In this document: in pieces, positions 1 through 15,000 of the stretch | Layout: each line of letters begins with the position of its first letter | Position numbering within the stretch: position 1 is the first letter of the stretch | Source: Candidatus Obscuribacterales bacterium | Lineage (GTDB): Bacteria; Cyanobacteriota; Vampirovibrionia; Obscuribacterales; Obscuribacteraceae | Direction: 5' to 3' | Assembly: GCA_019752635.1 (NCBI GenBank) | Contig: JAIELX010000005.1 | Location: 124,001-188,000 of the forward strand | Length of the DNA stretch: 64,000 nucleotides | The notes under the pieces: model-generated | Database searches by the model: none | Told to the model about the DNA's origin: nothing | The model's input: the letters and a program-made list of their open reading frames with translations, nothing else | Made by a program: the position numbers and the translations under genes

Positions 1-3000
1 GCCTGCTGCAGCGCGCGCGGAGTAGGAGACGCCCGCGATTCCACTGAGAGGACCATTCAGTGTGTTCTGGTCAGCGGTCACCGAACCGTTGGTGCTGTTG
101 AACGTTATGTTTGCAGACTGAATGTTTCCTGTGCCACTAACTTGCACATTACCGGCAGATTCCACTTGCACCAACGCAGTACCTGACACATTAAAGTTGT
201 TGGTTAGCGAAGGCGTGGTCAGAACTACTCTGTTAGCCGAGACATTGTCGGCAGTGGTAACACCGCCGGGTACTGTCATCACGATCTCTTGCCCCATGGT
301 CGAGGCGTCAATGACGATAGCGTCCACTTCCGACACATAGCCCGAACCCCCGGAGTTTAGAGTCACCGTACCCACTCTTGTATCAAGTGCATTGCTGCTA
401 GTACCGAAACTTCCAGTGCCGGAGCTCAATTCCAACCGGGCAGATCTAATTTCGCCCGCAGACTGACTAATGTTACCGGAACCAATGGTAGCCAACACGA
501 TGGTACCGCTAGCGACGACGTCATCGCCAGCTTCGATTCCGGAGTTACCTGCAGTGTTTCGGAAGGTCACTCCAACTGCAGATATCACTCCAGTAGTTCT
601 TATATTTCCAGCGTTCAGCACTTGAAATACGTTTGCACCGGACGAAGCGTTGACCGCAAGGTTAGCACTGGTGTTGGTGATATAAACATTGCCGCCGTTC
701 GTATTTGCTGTGAGTTGCTGAGCAACTGTCAAAATAGGAGTCGCAGCATCACCGATGTTGCCAGTGCCGCTACGCAGCGTCACATCGGTACCTGTGAGCA
801 CTGCAAGTGGGGCTGTTCTCGTGATGTTACCTGCTCCGTCGGCAGAAACCAGGATCGTGTTGGTTCCAGTAACGGACGCACCGAAAGCGATACCAGCCGA
901 AGAACCTGCAGCGGTCGTCAGATTTACGCTGTTGCCTGTTGTCTGAGCAGAAACTGTCAGCGCACCGCTAGACAGTAGATCAAATACGTCGCCCGCCGAG
1001 GATGCCGCAACTATGCTGGTGCTCGCACCAGTGTTTCTAATGAAGACATCTTGCCCTGCCGAAGCGGCATTTGCGGAGAGGTTCGCGGCATTAACGGTCA
1101 ACCTGGTGCCGCCAACTTGATCACCGATACTGCCGGCTGTGGAGGTCAGGTTCACGCGGTTCGAGGTGAGCGCCGAATTGAAGTTTCCGGCAACCATACT
1201 GTCGCGGGCAGTCAACGTGATGGAGTCTGGAGCAATAAGATTAGAAGTCAGCGCGAAGCCACCACCGGTGCTTGTGAGCATAATGTCGCGCGCGGATACG
1301 TTTGCTCCTGCGTTGGAGCTGATCGTACCGGCAGAGGAGAGATCGAACGTAGCCCCAGCTGACGAGACAGAAGCGATGTTCGTGCTAGTGCCCGAGTTTC
1401 GCATAAACACGCTCTGACCAGCAGCAGCTGCGTTGGCGCTGAGATCTGAAGCGTTAACAAGCAGGCGATTACCACCTGCGAGGTCGCCGATACCGCCGGA
1501 GGTCGAGGTCAGGTTGACGGTGGTCGACGTAAGGGGCGACGAGAAGTTAGTGCCGACGATACCTGAGTCAGCTAGCAATGTAATGGAGTTCGGCGCAGTG
1601 AGCGCAGCGCCGAAGCTAAGCCCGCCCGTAGTTGCTGTTATTGAGATGTTTTGTGCCGAAATCGGAGCGGTTGCTCCAGAAGTGACAGCACCCGCCGACA
1701 ATAAACTGAATGTGTCTCCTGCAGCGGATGCACCGGATATGGTGGTGGAAGCGGCCGTATTTTGCAGGAACACGTTTTGACCTGAAGCGGCAGCATTGGC
1801 TGTGATGCTGCCAGCGTCTACCGTAAGCCGAGTGTTGCCTGCCAAGTCACCGATACTGCCCGCAGTGGAAGCGATTGACAACTCGCCTGAGGTGAGAGGC
1901 GAGGAGAAGTTAGTGCCCACTATAGAATTGCGTGCTGAAAGGGTGATAGAGCTTGGGGCAGTGAGCGCTCCGGCGAAAGACAACCCGCCGTTGGTCGAGG
2001 TGATTGAGATGTCTGTAGCGGTCACATCGGAACCCGCGGTCGAGCTAACGGTGCCTGACGAGAGGAGGTTGAAAACTGTTCCGGCTGCGGAGTCTGCGTT
2101 GATGCTTGTAGCGGCGCCAGTGTTCTGAATGAAGACGCTCTGTCCTGCTGCCGATGCGTTAGCCGCCAGATTTGAGGTAGAGACTACGAGACGGTTGTTG
2201 CCTGGAAGGTCGCCGATACTACCTGCGGTGGATGTAACACTGACGGTATTGGAGGTGAGCGTCGAGGTGAAGCTGGCGCCGCCTATAGTGTCGCGCGCGG
2301 ACAAGGTGATCGAGTTGGGTGCGTTGATATTGCCGCCAAGAGCGAGCCCACCATTAGTCGATGTCAGCGAGAGATCCGTAGCATTGATAGTCGCTGCGGC
2401 GCCTGAGGTGATGTTGCCTGCAGAGAGCAAGTTGAATGTCGCTCCGGCTTTAGAGGCTGCAGAAATGTTGGTGCTTGCTCCAGTATTTTGGATGAACACA
2501 TTTTGACCGGCGGCTCCGGCGTTGACACTCACATTCTGCGCGTTGACCACCATGCGGCTGTTGCCTGCGAGGTCGCCGACACTGCCAGCTGTCGATGTCA
2601 AATTAACAGAGTTGGAAGTAAGCGGAGCCACGAAGTTGCCGGCGAGAATATTGCTTTGCGCAGATAAGGAGATGGAATTCGAACCGGTTAGGGCGGCACT
2701 CATGCTGAAGTCGCCAGTGGAAGCAGTCATGCTAATGTCGTTGGCGGTAATTGTTGCGCCCACCGAAGAGCTAACAGCTCCGGCTGAAAGAAGATTGAAT
2801 GTTGCACCGGCGGCCGAGGCTCCACTAATGTTAGTGGCGGCACCGGTGTTCTGCATGAATACATTCTGACCCGCGCCTTGAGCGTTGGCAGTCAGGCTGA
2901 CGGTGTTGACTACCAGTCGGTTGTTGCCTGCAAGGTCGCCCACACTGCCGGACGTGGAGGTGATGGTGACTGCGTTGGACGTTATCGGAGCGGTAAAGTC

Positions 3001-6000
3001 GCTCGCGACAATGCTGTTCTGCGCTGACAATACAATAGAATTTGGTCCTGTGAGAGAAGCGCCCAGCGACAGGCCGCCAGTTGTGGCAGTCAATGAAACA
3101 TCCGTACCGGAAATGTTTGCACCGACTGAAGATGAAATAGCTCCGGAAGACAATAAATTAAACGTCGCTCCGGCGCTGGAAGATCCGGCGATATTGGTGT
3201 TTGCTCCCGTATTTTGAACGAAAACGTTTTGACCTGCGGTGGCCGCATTGACTGTAAGGCTGGTGGTGTTGACGCTGAGCCGCGTGTTCCCTGCGAGATC
3301 ACCGACGCTTCCGGCGGTAGATGTCACGTTAATTGCGCTTGAGCTGAGCGGAGCAGTGAAGTTGGATTGAACAATGCTATTTGCGGCGCTGAGCGTGATA
3401 GATGCTGGAGCTGTGAGACCAGCGGCAAACGAAAGTCCTCCCGTCGCGGAAGAGATGTTCAGTGCATTTGCGGTGATGTTCGCTCCAACGGCGGAGGTGA
3501 CCGAACCGTTGGAAGAGAGGTTGAACGTTGCACCGGCTCCTGATGCCGCATTAATATTGGTGGCATTGCTGTTTTGAACAAACACGTTTTGACCAGCAGA
3601 GTTGGCGTTAGCCGTAACATTGGTCGCGTTCAAGGTCAAGCGAGTGTTGCCGGCAAGGTCGCCAACGCTACCGTCTGAGGACGTAAGGTTGATCGATGTG
3701 GAAGTCAGTGTTGCCGGGAAGTTACCGTTGAGGATGCTGTCACGGGCTGAGAGCGAAATTGAATTTGGTGCAGTTATGTTGCCGCTCAATGCGAAGCCGC
3801 CGGTGGTTGAAGTTAGGTTCAAATCGGTGGCGTTAACTGTGCCTGCAACGGCAGAGCCGATGGTGCCGTCGGACAAGAGGTTAAATACTGCACCGGCGGA
3901 AGACGCCGATGAGATATTGGTAGCGGCACCGGTGTTCTGCATGAAGACGTTTTGGTTTGCAGAATTGGCGTTTGCTGAAATGTTAGTGGCATTTACAACG
4001 AGGCGGTCATTACCCGCGAGGTCTCCGATGCTGCCAGCCGTGGAAGTCACGTTAACCGTATTGGAGGTCAGTGGTGCTGAAAGATTTGACCCGAGTATGG
4101 AGTCTTGGGCACTGAGTGTGATGGATGCAGGCGCATTGAGCGCAGCGCCGAAGCTAAGCCCGCCTGTAGTTGCTGTTATTGAGATGTTTTGTGCCGAAAT
4201 CGGAGCGGTTGCTCCGGAAGTAACTGCCCCTGCCGACAATAAGCTGAATGTAGTTCCGGCAGAAGACGCACCGGATATGGTGGTCGATGCCGCAGTATTC
4301 TGAAGGAACACGTCTTGCCCCGCAGCACCCGCATTCGCTGTGATACTTGCGGCATCTACAGTGAGCCTGCTGTTGCCTGCTAGATCACCGATACTTCCTG
4401 CTGTGGAAGTTATCGACAACGCCCCCGATGTGAGGGTCGACGAGAAGTTGCTGCCCAGAATTGAACTGCTTGCTGTAAGAGTTATGGAGTTCGGTGCGGT
4501 AACAGCTCCGCCCATAGAGAAGCCACCGTTAGTGGACGTCAAGACGATATCGGTTGCGTTGATGTCGTTGCCTGCGATAGAGGTTACACTGCCGCTAGAG
4601 AGCAGGTTGAACACGCCGCCTGCTGTGGAATCAGCCGAAATGGCAGTTGAGGCACCGCGATTTTCGATGAATACGTGTTGATTTGTTGCAGCAGCGTTGG
4701 CTGAAACATTCAAAGCATCCACAACAATTCTGTTTCCACCGGCCAGGTTCCCCACACTACCTGTGGTGGAAGTAAGGCTGACGGTCTTGGAACTTAATAC
4801 TCCGGCAAAGTTGGCGCCATCTAGATCAAGTGCAGCAGAGATGGTAATCGAGTTAGGGGCCGAAAGCGAACCATTGAAAGCCACGCTGCCACCGGTAGTG
4901 GTGATGCTGATGTCGTTGGCGGTGACAGTCGCGCCTGCGCTCGAAGTGACGTTACCGGCTGTGGCGAAATCGAACAGATTACCCGCAGCTGATGCGCCTG
5001 CAATATTGGTACTTACAGCATTGCTCTGCACGTAGACATCCTGTCCCGCAGCGGAAGCTTGCAACGTGAGATTGGCTGCATTGACCACCATCCTTGAACC
5101 ACCAGCTGCGTCGCCAATGCTGCCGTTAGTTGAGGTCAAGGTGAGCTGTGGGGTGCTGAGTACTCCGCTGAAGTTGCCCGTGATTATGGAATCATGCGCG
5201 GTCAACTTGATCGAGCTTGTGCCAGTGATGGCTGCGCCCATACTGAACCCGGCATTTTGCGAGGTTAGAACTAAGTTGTTCGCAGCTACAGTAGAACCTG
5301 CCGTCGAAGAAATTTGTCCAGCAGAGGTGAGGTCAAAAGTAGTTCCGCCCTTCGATGCCCCAACAAATTGAGTGGAATTATCATTGCTGAGGTAGACATT
5401 TCCATCGGTGTTTACTGTGAGCTGCGGCGCATCCATCTGGAGACGCCCGGCGGTGGAAGTACCGATCCGACCAGTACCCGAGGTGAGAGTCAAGTTGCCG
5501 GTGGTGAGTGTGGCAGTACCGGTGATATCTCCAGCACCGCCTGCGGTGAGCTCGATGGAGTTAGAAGCAGTAGGGGCTTGAGATACAGTGATGTTACCGT
5601 TGTTAGTGGTTACAACTTCCACGTTGTCAGCGCTCAACGGATTGCTCAGGGTGATGTCGGTGTCAATTTGAATGTTGAATCTATCACCAGCAGTAGACGA
5701 CAATAAATTGACGGCTCCGTTCTGATTCAGATATACATCGCCAGCGCCGGCTGTGCTTGTGTTCGCCTGCAAGTTGTTTGCACGGGTAAACACCGCAGCA
5801 GCTCCGGGTGCGCCTATACTGCCGGTGCCCGAAGTCAATGATACGTTTACGGCCTCAAGCACGCCGCCCGTGCGCGTGATGTTGTTGCTTCCTGATGCTT
5901 GAACGGTTATGTCAGCAGAAGCTTTGGAGTCGGCAGTGATCGCTACTCCGCCGCCGTTAGCGGTAATAGCGATAATACCGTTGGTCGCGCTCAGTGCTCC

Positions 6001-9000
6001 CATTGTCAGGTCGCCGGTTGCCGAAGTGGCGGTAATGTTTGCCGCCGAACCGCTCAATGCTCCAGTTGCCTGCTGCACATTGAGAACGGCATTAGCTGTT
6101 CCACCATTCACCGAAATCTGATTGGAAGCAGAAAGTGTGCCGCCAGTAACTTGAATGGTACCGGCAGCGCCGGCATTGAACGAGACGTTGCCGGATGTTG
6201 CAGACAGACCGGAGCCAGTTCCGAAGGTCACACTGAGCGCACCACCAGGAACATTGCTCTGCGCGGCCACATTTGCTCCAGTCACTGAGCTTGAGTTGCC
6301 GACAGCTATCGTACCGCTGTTAAGCGTTGCTATACCCACGGCCGATGCGGCTACGTTGTCTTGAACTTGCAGAGTGGCAGACGAGCCCATCGTGAGCGCC
6401 GCGCCAGACTGAATGGTCGAGCCGGCAACTACGGCGAGATTGCCACCGGTGGCGTTGAAGTTGAGGTCGCCAGTTGAGGATGCGTTAGACCCAACATTCA
6501 GCACGCCGGTCTGCGTTTGCACCGATACCGATGCGGAAATATTTGCCGCTGCAGCCGGGCTCATGACAGTGCCGAGAATCTGCCCGCCGGTGAAGCTTAT
6601 AGCTTGCGCCGGGTTTGAGAAGTTCACGGAGCCCGCACCAGCATTAGCCTGTACTACGGCATTGTTGACGACGGACATGGCGCCTGTGCCGGTACCAGTG
6701 AAGTTGACATTGCCTGCGGAAGACAGCCCGCTGAAGGGAGTTGCTCCCTGCGTTCCGCTCAAGATATTCACGGTACCGTTAGCCGTCAGCGAAAGATCTC
6801 CCACGGTCGCTACCAGATTCAGGGTGTTGTATCCGCTGGTGAGAGAGGTTACAGAGATGGTCTCGCCTGTTCCATATACAGTTCCAGACAAGCGATCGGC
6901 CATCAACGAAGTATCACCCGTTGCTGACATGAAATTGACATTGCCGCTGGTTTCGATGGTGCTGAACGTGGCAGCGGGGTTGTTTACCAACAAATCTCCG
7001 TTGTTGCTGTGGAAATTTATCGCGCCTGTGTTCGCCGCACCAGAGGCGAATATCGATCCGTTATTGTTGACGGTAAGCGAAGTTGCGCTGCCTTGTGCCA
7101 CGAAAGGCATGATGATGTCGGCATCTGTGGCGATGCCACTTAACGGTGTGCCCGAACTTTCGATCGAATTGGCCGTCATCGCGCCAGTTACGCCGATGTT
7201 GACCACGCCACCAGTAGCTAAAGCGCTGCCGCCCGCACCATTTGTCGATAACGTACCGTTATTGGTGAGAGTACCGAATCCGCTAAACAGGTTGATAGTG
7301 CCGCCAGTGGCTCCAGCCAACGCTGCGGCGCCAGGCGATACATTTATGGTACCGGCCAACGTCATCGCACTGGTCGTCGAGCCACTAACCAGAGTGACAA
7401 CGCCGCCGCTTCCATTGCCGGAACCAACAGCAGACAGAGAACCGTTGATCCAAGAAGCGCCGCTCGCAGAGCCAGCGTTCAGAGCGTCTTGCATGGAGAT
7501 AACAACGATGCTGCCACCGTCACCATTGCCAGCTGCATTCGCGGCGAGTCCACCGTTAAGCTGAACGCCAATGCCCTGAACGAAGAGATTACCACCATCT
7601 CCACTGGTGCCGGTGACGGCTACGGAGAGCGCATCTGCAGTAGTGGTGCGAACTTGACCGCCGTAGTTAATCACGCGAATGTCGCCGCCATCGCCAGCGC
7701 CCAGCAAGTTTCCACCTTGAGCACTGAGCGAGCAAGAAACGCATCCTGCTGCGGTTCCCCAAATACCGTTAACCAGTGGTCCCGCCGACAGGGGGTCAAT
7801 AACAAGCGGATTGACAGTATTGGTGATAACCGTGATACTGCCGCCATTCTCTGCCGCACGCACATCAATCGAACTTGCTGCAGACTGAACCCCTGCCGCG
7901 CCAATTATAGTGATGTCGCCGCCGTCTCCGCCGGCTGAGCCGCTGCGTGCGACTAAGGCAGCGTTCACATAATTATTACCGGTAGCGCTGTTGATAAGCA
8001 AGGACTGAAGGTTGTCTGATGTCGCAACGGTTATGGAGCCACCGGCACCGTTGCCTCTGCCGCTCACGTCTATGACGCCGCCTGTGACTCCCGCCACCTG
8101 CAGCGTGGAACCCATGAACGCAAGTGTTGCGCCATCGCCGCTTGTAGTATTTGTTACCGCCATGTTAATGGAACTAGAGAAGGTAGGTATCGAAACGCCT
8201 CCCTTCTTATTAATTACAGCAAGAGAGCCGCCGCTTCCACCTTGAATCGAAAGGCTACCGCCGACATAGTTTGTGCCTACGGCAGAGCCGACTACAAAGT
8301 TGACCGGGCTGCTAGAAATCAAATTTATAGAACCAGCCTTACCCGTCGTAGTGGTGGCGTTCACATTGATGCCCGAGGGGTTGCCGAGCTGCACGTAGCC
8401 TTCGCCCTGAACGGTAACTCGACCGCCGTTTGGTCCGCTGGCATTTAGCGACCAGTTTGCAGACAGGTTCAGGTTTCCACCACCGTATATGTCGACCGAA
8501 CCACCGGATTGAGCCAGGTTGGAGCTTCCGCTTGATACGTCTATCGTGATCGCCGCAGGCGATACTATACTGCCGTACTGCACCCGCAGCGATACGTCAC
8601 CACCTGTAGTGCTATTGCTTGCGGCTCTGATGTTACCGGCAAGATTGATGCCATTACCTTGCCCCTGCCCGAGGAAGAGGTTAACGAATCCGCCACTGTC
8701 TGCAGTACTGCTGGTATCGATGTTCTGACCGCCGAAGTTCGATTGGAAAGTTATTGCGCCGATTGGTGCACCAATCGTGACGCTGCCACCACGAGCTGTT
8801 TGACCTGTCAAAATGGCGCGATTAACGGTTACGCCAAGCCCGCTCATTAGCTGAACCGAACCACCCTCGTTGCCTGCCGTTGAGTTAATGGTCAATCCGG
8901 TTGGTCCTACGGACAATATCGATACGGTTCCCGCTGGTGCGAACAAACTGACAGTGCCGCCGCGTGTCGCAGCGGTAAGAGTATCCCCATAAGAAGCGAT

Positions 9001-12000
9001 AAAGGTGCCGACGGAGATATTGGCTCGAGCTGCCATCAAACTTACGTTACCGCCGCTTCCACCTGAACTTGCGAATGCGCTGACGCTCTGAGTAATTTGA
9101 ATAGAAGATTTTGCTGCCAGCGCCACTCCGGACGCATTCGGACCTGTTAGCGATCCTGTGACCGACAGGGCTTGGATGCCACCCGATAGCGACACAATCG
9201 GGGCAATCATGCGCCCATCACCCGCGGTGTTGATGGTTAGAGTATTAGAGGGCAAAGAAATCGAATAATAGCCGCCGGTAGGTAGATTGGAACTTACCCC
9301 GGCAGGAGAGATTGTGATTGTGCTATTACCGCTCAGGGTTGTAGCGGGAGATACCGAGACAAGCGGGAATATACCCATGTTAGACGTTTGAGTAAGGGTG
9401 TTATAGGTGGTGCCGCCAGCCCTGATCGTTCCGCTAGCATAGAGCACAACATTTCCAGCGAGAGTACCCGCCGACGAAACGAGCGGAATTCCAGATGTAA
9501 CATCGATGGTGCCCGAGGCGGACACAAATACGCTGCCTGCGGCGGCGCCCGCAATCGGAGTGGCTGCCGTATTGCGAGTATCTATTGATGCAAGTGTAAC
9601 GCTGCTTGGTGTTGAAATTCCCACCGAGCCACCGGTACCCGCAGTTCCTGAGGCACCGGTCGAAATGCTGCCGGTGGCTATGTTGCCGCCAGGCAGGCCG
9701 ACTCGCTGATTCAGAGCCATACTTACGAACACAACGTTACCGCCGGAGGAGCCGCGAGTATCAATGCTACCCAGGGTCATGGAGTTGCCGCCCGAGACAT
9801 CGCTGTTATTGCTGTTTGCAATAATGTTGATTTCGCCACCCTTGCCGGTGACGCTGGCCGTGCTCAGGTTAAGCGCACCAGCTCCGCCGGACAAGAACCC
9901 GCCGGACGAGATCGTGATACCGCCGCCCGACACAGTACCGGCAGTGCTGATACCAGATACGCCTTTTGCATCCGCCGTGGCTGCTCCAACTGAGACGTTG
10001 CCGCTGGAATTGGCTATAGACACCGTGCCACCGTGGGCGCCGCCGTAGCCCGCAGCGTTGATGTTCCCTGTAGAGAGCGCCCCGTCTGTGCTGACCATAA
10101 TCACGTTTCCACCGGCGCGGCTATAGCCGGTTCCATAAGTAGTGATATTGCCAGGAACAGAAAGTCCACCTTCTCCCACGAATGCCACCAGTCCACCGCC
10201 GCTTCCTCTACCGGAAGAGAGGTCGATAGCTGCATCGGGATTTGGTCCGTTTCCACCCACGGTTCCAGTTAGAGAGAAGCTGCGAGAAATGACATTCATG
10301 TTGCCGCCAGCATCAAACAGCGAGCTGCCGTCTACTGCTTCAACTGCCACTGCACCATAGTTATTGAATATAGATACACTGCCGCCCGACGCTCCGTTGA
10401 GACCGGATATATCAATCAGCCCGATGTTGATAGACGTGTTCTTTCCGGCGCCATCGAATAATATGGAGCCACCATGGTTGAGCTGGTTGGCGGAGAATCC
10501 GTTTCCGAATGCGACCAGATCTCCCGAGGTGTAAGAACCGTCGATAACCTTGGCAGTAAAGAATCCGCCAGAGGTGCCTCCGCTAAGGTTAATTGAGCCA
10601 GGGATGCTGATGTTGTGACCGACTAGCCAGATGTTGCCGCCAAGCACTCTGTCTGACGAAACATCTATCGCAGAGTTATTGCCATTGGCGGTCAAACCAG
10701 TAACATTCAATCCTTCGCCAGCGAAAGCGAAGTTGCCGCCAAGGCCCTCAGTAGCTTTTAGACTAATGCTCACGACCGATGTATTGGCGAACGGCGACAG
10801 CAAAGTCAGGTTGCCACCATAACCGCCACCATTTCCATTGGCCGTGATGCCAGCGCCGTTAATAACCGTGCCACTGTTGCCGGTGGCCATCAAGTATATG
10901 TTGCCGCCGGTCGAGCTGACCCCGCTGCCGCTTGCAGTCATAGCACCGGTCCAGTTGACGGTCGATCCTATAAGGTTTATGTTGCCGCTTCTAAAACCAT
11001 TAAGTCCGGACGACACCGTTGTAATTGCAGCGAGCTGTAAACCGGCATTGGACATTGCCGTGATGGAGGCAGCCGCATTATCAACACGGCTATTGTCTGA
11101 TGTTCCGGTGGATGTGATTGCGCCACCAGCGAATAGGGCAATGTTGGCGACACCGCTTCCGGTAACTGAACCGACGGATAGCGAGCCGTTTACAGCAACT
11201 GGTGCGGTGAGACCGCCGGGAGTATTTATCGTGATATTGCCGACACTAACGTTTCCAAATGATGTCAGACTGCCTGCGGGCAACACATAGGTCGTGGAGG
11301 TGGTTTGGTCAACAACGGTCGGCAAGACATTGGGCGCTATGTTAAAGACATAACTGTTGCCAGCAAATAAATTGGCGGCAGTCAATACTCCAGCATTCAA
11401 TGACACGCGCGGGAAGATGCCAACATTAGCGCCCACTGTATTCGAGGACGAGCCATTTATTGTACCGTTGCTCATCAACACCGAATAACCGGGCGTAGTG
11501 CCCGTTATGTTTGTGGTCATCGTCATAGCTGCAGCGGAACCGCTTGAAACAAAAATGCTTCCGCCCGTTCCATTCGCAGCGTTCGCTCGTGAGTCGAGAC
11601 CGGCACCAGCCGAAATCGCTCCGGGAGCGATAAGCGCTATAGAACCACCTGCGGTGGCTCCCTGCGCATTGACAGCGCCGGGCAAGCTAATGCCTCCTAG
11701 CAGAGCAATCGCAGCTGCAGATCCGCCAGTGCCGCTGCTAGAGGACACGGAAACGTTGCCTGCGACAGAAACACCATTCCCGGCGAGCACTCTCACGTTG
11801 CCGCCTGCGAAAACGCCGGTTGCAGATATCGTCGAGCTGCCGGTAATGTTTCCATTAGTGGACGAGAGCACAATTGAGCCGCCGGTTCTGGCGCCGTTGG
11901 CTTGCAACGCGGAGAAGCTCAAGTTATTCACGGCCGTAAATGCAACATCACCACCTACGTCAGCGCTGCCAGCGGCAGTAACTGCACCAGTGTTAGACAA

Positions 12001-15000
12001 AAGATTTCCTGCACGCATGGCAACAACACCACCATTGGTGCCCGATGCGTTCATTGTCCAGTTAGTCTGTCCCGAATTGGCAACATCAACTGTTATATTG
12101 CCGCCTTTGTCGCGCTGAGAGCTAGCATTTATGTTGAGTGCGCTTGAGCCCGAGCAACCGAAACATCCAAGATCGCCAGCGGCTACAGTTATTTCAACAT
12201 TGCCACCCAAACCAGCAAAAGAGCTGGCTGTGATAGCGGTGTTTGATTGGAAACCTGCAGACCCCGACACCAAAGCCGTCTGATTAAAGTTAACCAGCAC
12301 GCTGCCGGCCGAACCGTTGACACCGGAGACGTTTATAGAAGGAATGCTCACGTTACCAATGCCAGCTATGTTGAGGAACACATTGCCACCGGAAACTCCG
12401 GCGGAACCCGCGGATGCATTCAACCCTCCCTGCGTCGTGATGCCGGTGAAAGCACTGATAGAAATGTTGCCTGCCTTAACGCTTGCAGAAACATCGGCGC
12501 TGGAACCGGCGGAATTGCTATATAGGTTAACGCCACCAGTGCTGGCCGCAATATCGATCAGACCACCAAACACGCCACCACGAGCAGTAGCGTAGGCCAT
12601 AGAAATAGATGTGCCGGAAACCGAAATATCGCCAGCTCGCCCGGTGGTTCCGTTTGCAGTCATCCAACCGGTCGCCAGGCTTCCATCCCAGAAATTAACG
12701 GTACTCGAAAGATTGACGTAGTTATTCTGCGACCGAACACTTATGTCTCCACCATTCGCCCCGTTTGCTGCGAACGTGTAGGCTCCATTGATGGCTCCGT
12801 CTTTGGTCAAAATAGTTATATCGCCGCCATCAGACAGCTGAGAATTCGCAACGAATTGAATGTGGCTAGGACCAGCGGCTGTGCCGCCGAAGAATCCTTG
12901 GTGACCGCTGTCGACAACAACTGATATGTCGCCTGCTCTTCCGGATACGGATGAAGTATTTATGGAGTACTCATTGTTTCTTCCGGAACTGATTTGCCGC
13001 GGAAATGCTTCAGGATAACCGTCCCAATCGTAATTAGCCTGCCAGCCGATGAACCCGCTGTACCCGCTGGATTGCATCACAGCACGACCAATGCTGATGT
13101 TGACGTTCCCACCATCACCACCACCGCCTTGCGTGTTGATGTGGCTGAGCGAGAAATCAGGCCAGAAACCGTTGGGGATGCTTATGTATCCGGCAGTAAC
13201 TGCAAGATTGACATTGCCACCGTTGACATTGCCGGCCGTATTGAGCCCATTTCGCGAATAGAAGTAAGAGCCGGCTGTAACATTGATATCGCCTCCCTTG
13301 AGCAAGGCATTAGTGCCAATCGAGTAGTAGCCGTTGGCAGCGTCGTAGCCCTGAACAGTGACATATCGATTATTAGAGGCGAGCGAAACGTTGCCTCCGA
13401 AGTCACCGCCCGTGGCACGAATGTAGGACAGAACATCGATACCACCATATACGGCGGCTAGTCTCACGTCGCCACCTCTACCGACGCCACCGCCCGCAGC
13501 ATAGATCACGCCATCTATATACTGCGCGCCGGTTGTCTGAACAGTCACATTTCCAGCGCTCAAGCCGGAATTTGTGTAGAAGTTAATGCGACCATCAACA
13601 GCACCATTGGCGCGAACAGAGATCTCTCCGCCCTTGCCGGAGCCCGATTGAGCCACTAACTGGACTCGACGCTCGTTCTGCGTCCAGCAGCAATACCAGC
13701 TAGTGTCGCGAGATAGCGCCAGGTTTCCACTTACAACATTTAAACGAATGTCGCCAGCGTTGCTGCTAGTGCTATTGGTATTGATCGAGTATTGGGTGCA
13801 GCCGTCGCAGTTATTCCAATAGCTGAGAGAGAGACCGCTGCTGATGAAGCGACTGCTGCCATCAACCTGATTGACCGCGGAGCCGACTGTTAAACGGAAA
13901 TCGCCACCTTCACCTGTGCCACCTCCGGTGTTAACGTACTTGTACAAGCCGTCACTGAGACCCTGGTTGTTAATATACAAGTTGTTCACACCTGTATAAA
14001 TGGTGACGTTTCCGCCGGTGCCTGCCGACTGAGTGCTGATCCCTGCGGCAAAGGAGACTCCATTGCCAGCCACGGCTACTAGTTCGCCCGAACGAACGTT
14101 GCCACGAGTATTTATGACGTCGTTATTGCCATTTGGTCCGTTCACCGCTATGGAACCAAGTGGAGCCCAAACGCGAACATCGCCACCAATAGTTCCTGCG
14201 GTGGAAGTATTGGTTCCGGAGATTGTGATGCTGCCGCGAGCAGATAGCAACGAGATGTCTCCTGCCATGCTGGTGCCGCTGAGGTTAGTTGAACCGATAG
14301 TTATGTTGTCGCGACTAACCAGGGCAAAGCTATCTGCAGTAACAGTGTTAGACCGCACGACACTTGTGACGGAAGCGCTGCCCGTCGCCAGGATTGGGGC
14401 GATAATGGAGCTATCCCCATTCGTGTCGATAGTGAGAGTGCCAGCGGTGAGCGAGGAGTAGCCTGCGGGGTTGTAGTTGCTTAGCGCCGATGGCTTGATA
14501 GAAATTGTTAGGTTGCCACTCATCGAAGTGGCAGAGCCGCTTCCTACATTTGAGAACGATCCGAAGCTACCGGCACCTGTGGTTACGGTGCCGCTCGCAA
14601 TCGCCCCGGAGCTAGCGAGCACGACAGATCCGGAACCCGAGCCGTTGCTGGAGTTAAACGCATCGACATTTCCAACGGTGAGAGCCGTACCGGACGACAC
14701 GAACACCGAACCGGAGCGCACGCCGGCCGCCGCTGATGCTGCAGTATTCAGCGTGTTAACGTTCCCCACAGTGAGTCCACCCAACGTCGCTACACCAACG
14801 GATCCGCCTGATGAGACGGTCGCGCTGGAAGAGGTATTGATATTGCCAATGGTGACATTCGATTTCGCTGCGTCGACCGAAGCTACTATTACTTGTCCGC
14901 CTGCGGCACCTGAAGCTGTAAGGTTGCCGAGTTTTGCGGAGTAGGAACCGTTGTTGCCCGCTGCTACTACGGACATAAAGCCTGCTTGACCGCCGCTAGA

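Noticed and set aside
6413..7564. Plus-strand frame of 383 codons, the longest on that strand opposite the giant gene
   Set aside because: Pro/Ala/Val/Leu-rich without domains or a ribosome site; it is the complement of Gly/Asn/Ala/Ser codons of the giant gene.
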